Source of the DNA: Blepharisma japonicum
Lineage: Eukaryota > Ciliophora > Heterotrichea > Heterotrichida > Blepharismidae
NCBI GenBank assembly: GCA_949751835.1
Contig: CATKHK010000091.1
Coordinates: forward strand, 62,001-126,000
Direction: 5' to 3'
DNA: 64,000 nucleotides
This document shows, piece after piece, positions 45,180-57,867 of this stretch; position 1 is the first letter of the stretch; each line of letters starts with the position of its first letter. Below the pieces are notes generated by a model. That model was given only the letters and a program-made list of their open reading frames with translations, ran no database searches and was not told the origin of the DNA. The position numbers and the translations under genes are program-made.

Positions 45180-48100
45180 TTATGCTTGATTTTCTTTAAT
45201 CGTTGACAACACCAAAGCTTGATTAGCTAAATTCCTATCCTTCTTTTTTAACATCAGATTTTTCATCAAATTGAAACTCATAGTTCCTGTGATCACAACT
45301 GCAGCAGCAACAATCACCCAAACCCACCAAATAATTTTATCTTGGTTTTCTTGATTTTTCTCTGTAATTACCCTCACAAATTTTACTATTGTAGAATTAA
45401 CTTCATTATTTTCATTTTTTGCAGTAATAAAAATATCAAAATTGTTTGTTTCTCATTCGTCGATAATTTTTTCATATTCGCTTGTACTAAGTTTTGGAAT
45501 TTTTAAAATATTTTGATTTATTTTAAATGTTGTAACTTTACCTCCAGGAGCACATTCAATGACTGAAATTGTATTTAAATCCACAAAAACATATTCATTA
45601 GCATATAAAGATTGGTAGCAGTTACATAACTTTATATCTGCTACCAAAATAGAGCTATTTTTGGCATATGTGTCATAAACTCTAAGTAATTTCGTATTAT
45701 CAAAAAAAAGATGGAAAACCCCTATATATTTTCCATCCTCTGAGCAAGATAAGCGGGTAATTTCCTGGCCGTATTTTTGACCAGAAAAAAATGTTTCTAT
45801 TATCTTCAAATTGTTTAAATCTTTTATCAAGATTTTTTGCAAGATGTTAGATGTTTTTAACGCATATAAATAATCACCACATACTCCAACTGAAAAATAA
45901 TAGTCCTCATCATGAGAAATTCCATCTATAATTTCTAAGTTATTACTTGACACTTTCAAAATTCTTATTCCATAACTTTGGTCAAGAATAAACCATACAG
46001 AATTTTCTGAATTTTCAGGATATCCATCAAAAAATCATGAGTTAAAAGAAGGAATATTCAATGAAAAGGCATCAATTGATCCAAGTTGCTCAATATCAAT
46101 TCCATTAGCTGTTCACTTTCCACGAAAATGCAAGATTTGAGTAATTTGAAATTCAGGATATTGCTGAGCAGTCATTATTTCAAAGTTTGTATCATTTAAA
46201 GCAATTATTCTAAGATATGACGGATTATATGAAATTTTTATAGAATTGAATCTATTGACAGAAAATGAAATATAATCAAATTCTCATAAGGCTAATAAGT
46301 ATATCTTTGAAGGTATATTTTCAGTATTTGAAAATTCATTAATTCGATAATGACAAGAAGTAGCGAGAAGTGCAGTATTATTTTTTGTGAAATTAACTGT
46401 ATCTATTAACTGGCATTTCAAGCTTTTGAAGGAGTAGCTTGAATAATAAAGAGTTTTTTGGAAGCCTGAGGAATTTAAAATAATAAATCCCTCAGTTGAG
46501 GTGATAATTCTTATATCAGTATTTGGAATTAAAGTTTGATGGTATAAAGTAGTTGATGAACTATAAAAATCAATTATCTCTATTTTTGGAGTAATCCTAG
46601 CAGGAAAAGTGCTAAATCCTGAACTATTTAAATTTTTCCCATTAACATTTAAGGCAAAATCTAAATTTTGACCAAAAAATACACTATTCAAGTTAAACTC
46701 ATATTCTTCATCATAACTTATTGTTTCTTTGATATTTCAATTATATGGCTCAAATCACACAAATGATCCACTTACTATTAAATTCAATGGCAAACTAATG
46801 CTCAAGTATTTGTGGTTATTATTGGCAGCTATAGTAATTTCAGCAGGATAACTCTGCTCGACCAATGCCTCAGGATTTTTAACCTTAATTGATATCTCAT
46901 TACTAGGCATTGTTCTAGAACTGTCTTCTCTGTAGTCCAAAAAATACAATAAATATGTTTCATAATGCTTTTCAGTAGAGTTTAGATAAAAGAAATATAG
47001 AAATTTTTCATTTCTCCCATCATTCTCTAACCAATAATTATTTAATGAAAAATAACCTTGAAACCCTATTTTCTTTTTAAAATATAATGCATTATGTGCT
47101 GGCTCGTTTGCCTTGATAACAAATAATGTTTCTTCAAATTGTAATAGGATCAAATCCCCAAGTGATTCAGCTCTAGTTAAAGTTCCGCTATTTTCTAATT
47201 GAATTGTTCTTATATAACTTAATGGGATTGCAAAAATATTTACTGAGAAATTTTCTCGAAGTATAATAGTATATTTATAAATAGAAAAAATTTTCAATGT
47301 ACCAGTCAAAGAACTCTCTGTAGTAATATAACGGAATGGTAGACTATATAATCTCTGAATATCGATAACAAGAAGCCCTTTAACTTTATCAGCTAAATAT
47401 AAGTAATTATTTAGCAGTTCATGAGGAACACCTCCGCAATTTTCTATATCAGCCAAATTTCACGTAAAATTTCCTTCAAAATCGTTTCCTGATATCAAAT
47501 TTTGTCTTTTTCAAAATCCTTCTTGCCCCTGATAGTAAATATCTATTATTTCTCCATTAGAGCATACAAATTGATTATTCATCTTGGTCAGTTTAAAAAT
47601 TGTGCACTCAGATGCTGTCTCCCATGACTGTGTAATTATTGGTCCAGAAAATGTATGAAATGTTATCATAGGGTTTGATTCTGCTGTTTTTCAATATATA
47701 AGAGCATCGGTTCCTGTCATGAGAACTTTGATTGGATTTGTAACATTAAAGGATATATTATCAATAATTATGTGATCTTTAAAATAATAGATTAAGCTGA
47801 AACTGTTCTCAACTCACTCAATATTCTTAGGTAGTGTTTTATTGCTGATAAATTTTAATTTTTCAATTTGGCTTGATTTAAAAGTAAAAAATTCAGAATC
47901 TCTGGTTGTTACAGTAAAGTTTAGGTTTGGCCCAGAAAAATATTTAGGAGGAGATAAAAATAGATATTGATCATTGCTGTCAATAAATACATTTCTAGGT
48001 GAAATTTTAATAGGTCTATTTTCATTTAATAAATAAATTTCACTTGAGTTTTCAGGAATTGTAATCACATTTATAATACTTGAAACAGAGTTTAAGCTTT

Positions 48101-49478
48101 CATTATTGTTTTCATATGCAAAAATTTCTGCATTAAAATCCGATTTTCCTTTCACCTTCAAAGAATAAGGGCTAATCTTGATTTCAAATTGTCTAATTCC
48201 ATCAAAATCAGATCTTAAATATGTTATTGAATTAATAGGAAATTTTTGTATTATTGTCCAGAATCCATTTGGATTATAATGTTTTCCAATTATTTTTTCT
48301 ATTTCAATTTCGTAAAGTGTATTCTCAAAATTATTATTTTTATAAATAGCCAATATTGACTTTACTGATGTCTCATACTGAATAAAATAAAAACTGTCAA
48401 AGCATTGAATAAAAGAAGGATTATAAATATGCCCATTATTTGTATATGATGGGATTCATTGCCTTAAAATTCCAGTAACAGGACTAATTAAAATATTTCC
48501 TTTATTACTCAAAACATTAACAACTTCTCTTCCTAGCATAGAGCCATATAGAAATCGCATTGATTTCAGATCTCCAGCTGACCGAAGATCAATAAAAGAT
48601 TGTTCCATACAAGGAATACGAGACATGCACGAATAAACTATAAAGCCAATATTTGAATCAAGTACAAAAAGATAACTTGAAGAAGTCAATATGCTTTTAA
48701 CTGATAATGTTTGAATTTCTTTAGGTGTAATAAAATATTGAGTTATATCTTGAATGTAAATTGGGCTATAAGGATTTATAAAATTATATAGAAATATTGC
48801 GTTTTTATTATCTGGAAATTCTCCATAAATATAAACTATTTGTTTAAACTCTGAAAAGCTCATAATAATATTATTTGCATAAGTTAAACGGCTAAAATTT
48901 ACTATTATGGGCTCCTGAATGGCTGAAATATCGGTCAAATTCATTATATAAAAATCATTTCTTCATACCAAATTATCATCAATATTTTCTTGCTGTTGAA
49001 ATTGAATAAGAAGAAAATAGCAATTTTGGCGATACTCTCGTACACCTTCTATGCTTTTTATATGTGAAAATGCATACTCAGTTTTTATCTGTCCATATCA
49101 AATAAGCAATAAATTGTTGGATTTTTCTGTGAGCTTATATAAATAAATATTATTTTCGTAAAAATCACAAACAATTTGGTAGGGAGGATAATTTAAAATT
49201 GTATATGTTTTTTGGCCTGAAGAGGTAGATAAATTTTTATTTGATTGGAGAGGGTATGGGCGAAATGATAATAATTCAAAATTCATCTTATTTTCCAAAG
49301 ATATTTCGTTATTTTCTGAATTTGTTGACAAAATTTGATATGTGAGGTTGTTGCCATCAAAGAAATCAGATAATGCAAGCTCATACACTTCATTTTGGGA
49401 AAGATAAATATCGCCTAAGCTCTTTTTGAGATGCAAAGCTTGTGAAGCAGCAATAAATAGGAAGAGAAGGATAATCAT
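45180..49478 (-). CDS. Tandem-array type I membrane protein, copy 3
   Basis: This gives 1,432 residues in one unbroken frame (TGA = Trp), with signal peptide MIILLFLFIAASQALHL, the same ectodomain order as copies 1 and 2, a membrane helix (WWVWVIVAAAVVITGTMSF) and a tail ending TIKENQA. The signal peptide, the segments around DKVKGLLVIDI and the tail are the most conserved parts. The stretch after GTMSF keeps the basic KKKDR motif. As the outermost upstream copy it abuts the intact orphan gene at 49775. A ligand-binding or cell-recognition role would fit, but that is inference. Confidence 0.85.
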
Positions 49479-49506
49479 TCAATAATAAGACAAATTATTA
49501 TAATAA
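49479..49506 (-). promoter_or_regulatory. Conserved 28-bp block before array copy 3 start
   Basis: Identical to the blocks before copies 1 and 2. The shared TATTATTTCACCA core lies at 49588-49600, about 110 bases upstream of the start codon. The remainder of this gap up to 49774 holds no gene. Confidence 0.55.
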
Positions 49507-49774
49507 AATGATTTATCTTCTTTTAACTGTATCTACTAATTAATTTATAGATGAGAATATTTAAATATTTTTTAAATCTTTATTTTTTATTATTTCACCA
49601 TATTCTGCTTTTTGCATTTTTGATTATTAGTTGCGAAAATAATATAGGCAAATTTTCCAAGTAATGTTCAAATTTCTTCTTCTGATATTAGACCATTTTC
49701 AGTCTATATAATGTCAAATTTTATCACAATCAATTAGAAATCAATAAATTTTTAACAAAATTATATTAAATACT

Positions 49775-50344
49775 TTAGGGAGCATAACTATAGTCAGGAT
49801 TAAGAATATCACCTCGAAGAGGTACATGCTTTTGTGGATATTTTGTAGTAAATGTCGGCCTTTGCTGAAGTGGGATAGTTGGCATATAAGGACGATTCAA
49901 AGGATTATAAGGCATATAATTCAGTGCTGGAGGCATCATCGAAAACGATTGCAAAGCTGCTGGAGGAGGTCTAACAAGTGTCCTAGCAACCGGCACATTT
50001 GTTATGTCATAAACCTCTCCACTACTCCCCCCTACCTCAACAATATCTCCTTTATTCAGCCTTTCACACGGTATTTCTTCCCTAGGTCTTTTCTGAGGCA
50101 GCTCTACATCAGTTTGAATTTCTTTTTCATAAGTAATTTTCCTATTTTTTTCAATTGATCCTTTACATCGGTCACACAAAGTCTGCTGATTAATAAGAAA
50201 ATTGTCCCCTGTATACATTTCATCAAACACTTCTGACATTAATAATTCATTGATTAAATCGCTTGGGTTCTTTTCTCTTCCATTAGTATTATTAGGCTGA
50301 TCCTCAGAGATTTCTATTTCTTCAGCTATAAAATTCTCATTCAT
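49775..50344 (-). CDS. Orphan Pro-rich protein
   Basis: A 189-residue protein. The acidic N-terminal half has a CDRC pair and a helix (SDLINELLMSEVFDEMY). The C-terminal half is rich in Pro, Met and Tyr (MMPPALNYMPYNPLNRPYMP) and probably disordered. No family is recognised. Its decayed duplicate at 39505-39970 shows that it was present when the array expanded. Pro/Tyr-rich tails of this type often bind SH3/WW-like or RNA-processing partners, but nothing in the sequence specifies a role. It starts 62 bp downstream of the sorting nexin stop on the same strand. Confidence 0.6.
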   Translation of the reverse strand: MNENFIAEEIEISEDQPNNTNGREKNPSDLINELLMSEVFDEMYTGDNFLINQQTLCDRCKGSIEKNRKITYEKEIQTDVELPQKRPREEIPCERLNKGDIVEVGGSSGEVYDITNVPVARTLVRPPPAALQSFSMMPPALNYMPYNPLNRPYMPTIPLQQRPTFTTKYPQKHVPLRGDILNPDYSYAP

Positions 50345-50406
50345 TTGTGAAATTATTTTTGGCCCCCAATTACAAAATTTTATAAGAAAATATTTTTTTT
50401 TAAATT

Positions 50407-51693
50407 TTAATTATCATTTAAATTATCTTCAATTTCTTTGGTTTGTTGAATAATTTGCTGAAATTCGCTGACTGAAGATTTTGTAAATGATCGCAAGATG
50501 AGCTCATATTTTTTTGATTTTTGCTTTTTAAATGCAGGGAGATCTACAGAAACGAACCTTGAGGTAGAAATTTTTTGGAGGACTGCTAAAGCATCAATTT
50601 CTGCTTCTAAGTTGATGGTGCTGCCTTGCAGGTTTTTTAAATTTTGTTCTTTCGTTTTTATTGATAAAATTTGGGAAATTGATTTCCTGCCTGTTTGTAA
50701 TTTTTGGTATTGGACGAGCTCACTCTGAAGCTTCCCTTGAGATTTTATTTTGGTTTTTTCAAGGTCTTTTATTCTGGAAATAGCTTCCATTATAGCTTCA
50801 AGGTCAATAATCTCCCATCTCACCCAATCTAATAGCATAGTAAAAGGATTTGCTGGTTTTTCTTTTAAATGAATACGCAATGGATGACTTCCATAAGCTT
50901 CTGTATAAAATCCGCCAACTTCAATAAATCCACTAAAAAGCTGAGAAAAAGAAGCCCCAAAATAGTAAAAATAATCAGTGTTTGTTTTACAAATTTGTTC
51001 AAATCTCTCTAATATATTTTTTCCAGACTTAAAATAGTTATTAGCTTCTTCAATAACAACTTCATGATTTTCATTATATTCGCCTGATGAGAATTCTCTA
51101 AATATTCTCTGGTATTTTTGGGAGATTTCGTCATAGCTGCTTTTCTTTCACTCAACTTTTCTATATTCTGTATTCCCCCTAATAAATTCTTGAAATTCAG
51201 GAGACTCATAAAGATAACTCATTGACGCAATTTTAGCTAAAAATCAATTAAGTAATTTTTTCCTATGCTCAATGAATTCTGGCTGTGTTGTGCCCTATAT
51301 ATAAAATACCAAGTTTTTTTGGTGAGGAACTGGAGGAATATAGCACCCTGGTCATGAATTAGATAAATGCTCTCTTAAGAGTCTGAAATCTTTGAACTTC
51401 CTAGAACTTTCAAAAGTGCCTGAGCTGTCTTGACCTTTGACAATAAAATAGACACCTTTTAAAAGATGCTCTGATTTAATGATATGCTCAATGATAGATA
51501 TTTTTATACGCAAATCAGATTTTTCTTCCTCATAGCTCCCAGAATTATTAGATACTCTTGGGTATTTAATTTCTATTTTTCCCATAGAAGGATAAGTAGG
51601 CTGAATTTCTTGTTCATTATTTTCTATTGCATCTTCTTTAATATTTTCGACAACTTTTATTTCTGCTAAAGGATTTATATCTGAGCGCTCCAT
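50407..51693 (-). CDS. Sorting nexin (PX domain plus helical BAR-like region), spliced
   Basis: Exons 51310-51693 and 50407-51294 flank a 15-nt intron (51295-51309), giving 423 residues with two or more TGA Trp codons. The PX domain (about 35-140) has SSRKFKDFRLLREHLSN, the R-K-F-x-DF core that contacts PI3P, then PGCYIPPVPHQKNL, the proline-containing membrane loop. A long helical region follows (about 150-423, e.g. RIHLKEKPANPFTMLLDWVRWEI and coiled-coil blocks), like a SNX-BAR. Such proteins tubulate endosomes during recycling. The retromer-type subgroup cannot be chosen by eye. Confidence 0.85.
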
Positions 51694-52041
51694 TTTATAT
51701 TTTGCTTTAAAATATTTGACTAATGCTGATTTTATGTGAAGTTATATTGATGTAATTATCCTTATTTGCTGATTAATAGTAGATCCTAGCTTATTATATG
51801 ATTTATTACCTTCGCATCTGCTGATAGAGTGAGGCAGCAATATAGCTATCTTGAGTAATTAAATTGTCAAAATATATATAGCAGATCATCCTTAAATTTA
51901 AGAGATTTTGTATTATTAGAAATAAGATGAGTAAATTGGATAATTTTTGATACTTTTATCAGAAAAATATTAATTTATTATAATGGGCAAATATATTTTC
52001 TCAATATCATATTGAAATTTTAATCAGTATAAAGGTATTTA
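51694..52041. other. AT-rich intergenic region
   Basis: This gap lies between the sorting nexin start and the potassium channel 3' end. It is AT-rich with no recognised feature. Confidence 0.45.
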
Positions 52042-55000
52042 TTATGAGCTTATATTTAAATCCTCCTCTACATCCATCCCCTGTAGCATTTGTTGTACTG
52101 TATTATATTCACTTGTTAAATTAATTAAAGTTTCATTTTGTCTCTGCATAAAAATTACGTTTATAATATCTCTTTCTTTTTTGGTTTTTTCTAAAAGGTT
52201 TCTAACCATATTAATAATTTCTTCATCAGTAAAAGGCTGAGTTTCATCCCTGACTTCGTCTTCAACTACTTGAACAGCTGATTGGGCAACTGTTTTTTTC
52301 CTTATAGTTAAAGAAGACGTCCTTTTTGTGATTGATTTTTTTCTGCTAAAGTCTATAACAGTTGTTTTTCTTTTGACATTTTTTACATCTTTTAAGTATG
52401 GACTTGACTCTCTATCTTCAAGCTCTCCCATTACAAATATTTTATCGCCAAGGAAAATTGGAGTGCTTGCATCAGGTTTTGTATAGACATAAGGTGTTTC
52501 ATTATTTAATATCCCTGTGTTACGGTAAATTCCTAAAGCGACAAGAGGTCTTTGAAGACTTATTAAATAATTGAATACTTCCCCAAAAGTAATTTTCCCA
52601 TATAAATGTTCAGGTAGTTCTATCGAATTTATCCTATAATTTTCATCAATCCCAAGCTCTGCAAACATATCTTCATATACAATCAAGCGCTGAACTAAAT
52701 CAATCAAAATATTATTATGAAAAGCTTGAGCTATAATATAATCCAAAGCGCTCGAAAAAAACACATGAGAGGCTGCATATCTTGGCCACACCACAAAAGG
52801 CAAATTTTCAAGCTCAGTTCTTGGCTTTTTATCTAAATATTTTAAATTAATTTCATCTACCAGCTCCACAGTAAATTTACAAGTAAAATTCTTTTCAATT
52901 AAACTCACAAGTGGCAGTAGACCAGAATCTTCCATTGTGGAGCCTTCAATTCTATTGCTTAATAAAATTGTGTGGTAAGCAAAGCTTATTGCAGTGTGTG
53001 AAAGCTCTTCTACGTCAGAAAAAGAGCATTCTAAGTACAAAGCGTCTCTATATGTTTGTGATATTCTTTTTCATTTATTATCAGGAGGCTGATCAGATAC
53101 ATAGCAAACCAATTGGTTGCTAGTTTTCGCAAAAGTCTCCAATAAAATTTCTAAATGCTCAAGTCTGCCAAACACAATAATATGATCCCATACAGACCCT
53201 CTCAAATCTGTTAGCCACATAAGTAAATGTCTTTGCTCAATAGGTTTATATACACTTTTTATTGGTGGTGGCGTTTTCATCTGTCTTAACTGCTCAAACA
53301 TTTCAAATTTAACCGGTTCCACACCAATTTCATGGACATCAAGATCTTCAATTTCTTTGGCATCTTCAATGCCTTCAGCAATCATAAAAGCTCTATCACT
53401 TTTTTTTATATAATAATCCACAGGATTTAATAAAATTTCTGAAGCGTCATTTAATTTAGTTTGGATGCCTATAATTAATGAGCCATTTTTAAAATAAAAT
53501 GCTTTGACGACATCTGTATATTTTACTCCAATTAAATGCTTTGGAAATTTATAGTAATAAACTTCATTTGAAAGTCCTGCAATATATTCAGTTATCCAAT
53601 GATTCCCAAAACATTCTTTTTTCATAATTCCAGAAGAAGAAATCATTAAGTTTGATAATAAAGTACTAAAGCCAGGCGTAAATGCATTGGCAGATAACAT
53701 AGAAAGTTTAAATTTCCAAGTGCTGAATCCAGTTTCCCACCCTGCCCAATAGTGATGCATAAGCAAATCAGGTCTGACAAGCTGAAGAAAGACTGGAGTT
53801 TCAGCTGAATATTCTTTAACAGCACTAGACGCTAATATAGCATTGACGTCTTGGTTAGCGATTTCGTCTTCGTATTGGTTTGTTAACACCACAACTCCTC
53901 GACTTATATCAATTGCTGCATTTTTTAGCGTTTCTTCACCCATAAAGTCAGCTTCTAAATATTTTACAGCATCTTCATACATAGGATGGTTTAAAATAGC
54001 TAAAATATCTTTGCTTGGAGGCTCTGAGTTTACTATTAAAACTTGGCATTCAGTCATCGGCATGTCGTGATCAGGGTGATAAAGCTCTTTTAGGAATCTA
54101 TAGAGGGTGGTGGCGTTAAATTTTCCGGTTACCACAATGTGCTTACCTGGTTCTGTTTTATATGGATTTTTGTAGGGAGAGCTGTTTTTCATGAGCTCGC
54201 CGAGCTTTGAGGTTTGTTGAGTCATAATGATGACTGCAATAATGATATAGAGACCTATAATTGCTCGAGCAAGCCTAGTAGTTGGGCTCATATCTCCATA
54301 ACCGACAGTTGAGGTTGTAATTATAATAAAATATAAGGCCTTCTCAAAAGTCATACTAGTTTCGCCATTTGGCAAGCTGATATCAAAGTCGTTGGTATTT
54401 TGTAGAGCAAGGACTACTCCTGCAGATATAAAAATCAAGGTAAAAACTGTTAAAATTGCTATCATTATTTGTCTTGCTACTTCTGAAGATTGTATCACAA
54501 AGCCTCCTTGGGGCTGGTCTTCAGCTTTTGATAGCTAAATAATTTTTACTGCAAACAGTCTGTATAATCTCAAGATTCTGATAACTCTGACAACACGGAT
54601 AAATCTAGTAAACGTCAAAGAGCTATGCGATGAAGGCTAAATGTAATTTACGCTTAAAAGAGTAATGTAAACTGGGAGAATAATAACAATGTCAATGATA
54701 TTAAGAGGTTTTAGCATAAATTTCTTCTTGTCAATTGCAGTAATGAACCCAAGGATATAATCTATTGTAAATAATATTGCAATTGCGAGCTCTAATGAGT
54801 TGAAAAATAAAGTTTGCTGATCTCCTATATATGTGCTCATGACATAAACTATACAAGCAAAAACAGTTAAAATCGCTTGGAAGATTGAGCCTGTCAGCTT
54901 CAGTAGGATAATTGTAGGCATTGAGTTCGTCTTTTTCTTAAGGACAGGGTTATCTGTATAGGATTTACTATTTTTCAGATTATCACCGATTGATGATACT

Positions 55001-55161
55001 GAAGGCGTTGAAAGCTTTGAATGTCTCCTTGTATCGATATGCATTTGAGCGATGCGCGATCTTCTTCTATTATTAAGATTTTCTGGCGATCTTAAGTCTT
55101 GAGTTTCATTAGTAGTTTCATCTAAGTTGACTGAAGCGTCAACTCCGGTTCTTTTACTCAT
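52042..55161 (-). CDS. Slo-type potassium channel, three exons
   Basis: Exons 54652-55161, 54550-54636 and 52042-54534 flank 15-nt introns at 54637-54651 and 54535-54549, giving 1,029 residues. A basic cytosolic N-terminus precedes the membrane core. S4 is RFIRVVRVIRILRLYRL, and the pore has TSTVGYGD near residue 275. Next comes an RCK1 domain with GKHIVVTGKFNATTLYRFLKE, very like Slo channels, then a second RCK-like unit (DHIIVFGRLEHLEILLETF). No obvious calcium bowl of consecutive Asp residues is seen. In ciliates such channels shape swimming and mechanosensory responses. Gating by Ca2+, Na+ or voltage cannot be settled from sequence alone. Confidence 0.88.
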
Positions 55162-55487
55162 CAAAATAATTAAAATGGTCAAGTGAATTAAAATCGTCCG
55201 CGGGAAACTTGTAAACTAAAAAGAGGACTTATTTCTATTTTTTTAATGTAATTATTTTGATTTTCTTGTATTTGCTATAAATTTAATCTAGATTGCATAG
55301 TGTTCTGATCCAGCCTGATAAAAATTATGCTTATTTTTTCTTTAAAGATTATGAAAACCGCACCTCAAACTAAGGTATTAGCATTATTAAAAACGAAATA
55401 TAAATAACTCTTTTTTCGTATCAAATATATTAAAAAACCTATGCCATGACGTAATTGAGTGTTATTTCTCATGGTGAAATAATTAAG
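55162..55487. other. Intergenic region between divergent genes
   Basis: This lies between the channel start and the amino-acid transporter start. An ATG at 55441 opens a frame that soon ends and does not join the transporter. No other feature was seen. Confidence 0.4.
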
Positions 55488-56887
55488 ATGGGTGAAGTGT
55501 TCTTATTAAAAGAAGACCAAAAACAATTAGAGCATTTAAGTATAAGGGACACAGAGACTACAAGGGAAATGGACTCAATCGGTTCTATGTCTCCACGACA
55601 AAAAATCGCTAGAGCCTTTGGAGCTCCAAAGAGATTACTAGAAAAGAAATTCAGCCCTGGATCTCTAAAGGGCAGCGTTTTCACAATTATTGCTTCCACT
55701 ATTGGTTCAGGAATTTTGACCTTACCTTATGCAATTAATTTGGCTGGGCTATATTTGGGTGTTTTTCTTTTTATTGCCGGCTTTGTTGTTAGTCTTTATA
55801 CATGCCAATTACTAGTTATAGTATCAGACCTAACAAAAGTTCCTACATATGAAGGTGTTGGCGAGCATTTATACGGCCCTAGAATGAGGACTTTTTCAGA
55901 AATTAATATGATCATTAGCAATTACGGGACTTATATCGCTTACGTCGTTTTGCTTAAGAGTCTAGAACCACACGCATTTCATTATTAGGTATTAATGAAG
56001 GTATTCTTGACAGTGATTACGCTTGAGGAATCATAATTACTACAGCAATCGTCTATCCACTTTCAATCGCCAAGAAGATTTCAGTTCTTAGGTTTACATC
56101 AGTTTTAAGCTGCGGAGCTTGTATTTATTTATTAATTGTAGTCACTGCAGAGTTTTTTGACCTCAGACGAAATGAAATCGGTAATCGATTCGAGGATGCT
56201 TCACCAGCAGAGTTTACTGCTTACAGCATTTTTGAGGTTTGTCCATTAGTCGTCTTTGCTTATACTTGCCACCCCAATGTCCTGCTTATTTATACAGAAC
56301 TACAAAGAAGGACCACTGGTAGAGGCTACAAATTTTTAATGAGAGGGTTGGCGACTGTGATGATAATTTATATCATTGTCGGAGTTTTTGGGTTTTTAAC
56401 TTTCTATAAGGAGTACCATGGGTTAGATAACTTTCCCAGCAACATATTGAGTGCCAAATATCCTCATGGAAATGCCCCAGTTATCATTGTAAGATTTATT
56501 TAGAGCTCTTTTACGATGTTTATAACGGTGCTTTGTGGAGCACCTTTGTTGATGCATCCATGTAGGGATGCGACGTTGTCGTTGGTTTATAAGGGTAAAG
56601 AGTGCCCGAGGTCAAGATACTTAATTCTAGTTACAATTTTGGTGTTTTCTGGAATGGGACTTGCATTGATTATTCCAAATATCGCGCTTGTCCTTACACT
56701 TTTAGGGTCTGTATCCAATCCAATCATATGCTTTATTTTGCCATGCATGCTCTATATGAAAGCCAAGCCCGGCAAATGGACCAGGCCTGACTTGTTCATC
56801 TGTTGGGCAGTGATGATAATAATGACCTTGATTGGTATCATGGGATTCATCATGTTCTGGTGTGGACTTGCAGGCTACACATTTTAA
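55488..56887 (+). CDS. Amino-acid transporter (AAAP/SLC38-like) with one frame change
   Basis: The start MGEVFLLKED at 55488 is the first good ATG. A cytosolic N-terminus leads to GSVFTIIASTIGSGILTLPYA, the helix-1 signature of AAAP/SLC36/38 carriers. A 15-nt intron lies at 56489-56503, and later helices continue to FWCGLAGYTF with TAA at 56887. The frame moves from one phase to another near 55960-55990 (stop TAG at 55986): sequence on both sides is good transporter (LEPHAF before, LLGINEGILD after). A single-base loss in the T run fits, as does a 29-nt intron (55960-55988); a 15-16 nt intron does not. About eleven helices are expected. Confidence 0.8.
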
Positions 56888-56971
56888 ATGATGCTAGATT
56901 TTTAAATTCTTCAATAAGGAGGAATAATATTTATTAAATATCTACATCAAATTATTATTGCATTTTGTATA

Positions 56972-57867
56972 TTATGTTGGCTCGAAAAGGTTTAAAAAGT
57001 CGCCATCTAAAGATGACTGAAAAGCAGATTTCACGTTTTTATAAGAAGCTGGCTTGGATTTCGGAGAGTTTGCTTCGATTATATGAGCACTGAAAATCCT
57101 TCTGTCTCTATTTAAAATAATAGGAACATCATACAGCTTTTCAGGATTGTTTATTACATCAGTCCCTAATAATGACTGCACTTGTTCCTGAGTCGCTAAA
57201 AGCCTCATTCGCCTTGTTTTTTCATTCTGAGTTTTTGGTCGTGTTATACCTTCATCCCAAGCATGCTTAAATGTAGGAGATTCTGTAGTTTTTCTATCTG
57301 AATATTGTGGCTCATTGTTTTCTGGAACTTTTGGGTAGACACACCAGGTTTTTTCAAACATGTCTTTTGTATTAATTTCTTCAGGTGGGGGTACAGCTGC
57401 CAGGAGGCAAAATTAAATTAAGTGCTTTTTGAGGGGTTTTGTGTCTTGAAGGAGGCCTATGTTTTTTATTCTCATTAATTTTTGTAATTTCTGGGATTCG
57501 GTAACTGATGGTTAATGGCCTTTTTAGATCTTCTGGGGGTTTTGAAGTGCTGAGTTTGGGATTTTCTTGCATTATGGTGTGTAATTTTACGGGAGCTCTG
57601 ATATTTGAGGAATTTCAGCCTGATCCTCGAATAGAAACTTTGCTGCTTTGTGGAAGAATTGGAGAGTCCATAGAACTCACTCCGAACTTGTGAGAACTGA
57701 CGGGAAGTTTTTTTGGGTAGTAGAAATTCTTTTCTGGAGGACCTGGGGCTGTTCCACCTCTTTTGGCTTCGTCTCTGTAATAGAATTTACAATTGGCTGA
57801 ACGGCCAAATAGAGTAGCTAAGTGGGGTTCCTTCTTTTGATCTCTTTTGCTCTGCTCTTGAATGCAT
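56972..57867 (-). CDS. Hypothetical basic Pro/Ser-rich protein with one frame change
   Basis: Exon 1 (57791-57867, from MHSRAEQKRS) and a second exon starting at 57774 flank a 16-nt intron (57775-57790). The reading frame then continues to about 57390, changes phase by one base, and resumes as MFEKTWCVYPKVPEN to TAA at 56972. A 31-nt GT..AG intron would join the phases, or it is an indel. The protein is basic and low-complexity at first (RPPSRHKTPQK) and more structured later (QEQVQSLLGTDVI). No family is recognised. It converges on the transporter with 84 bp between stops. Confidence 0.5.

Larger units (their letters stand above)
34470..50344. repeat. Tandem duplication array of three units, about 4.9-5.4 kb each
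   Basis: Three paralogous genes on the minus strand (34949-39232, 40379-44680, 45180-49478) repeat with their flanks. The first junction, near 39970-39995, joins the middle of a copy of the orphan gene found at 49775-50344 to the middle of a copy of the small membrane gene found at 34412-34633. The second, near 44925, joins the promoter region of copy 2 directly to the 3' flank sequence. The outermost copies of both flanking genes are intact while the internal copies are decayed. This is what repeated unequal crossing-over leaves. Confidence 0.8.

Noticed and set aside
34949-49478. Array as an integrated virus or mobile element
   Set aside because: No polymerase, integrase, capsid or terminal repeats; the proteins have signal peptides and single membrane helices, and the repeats are explained by gene duplication with host-gene flanks.
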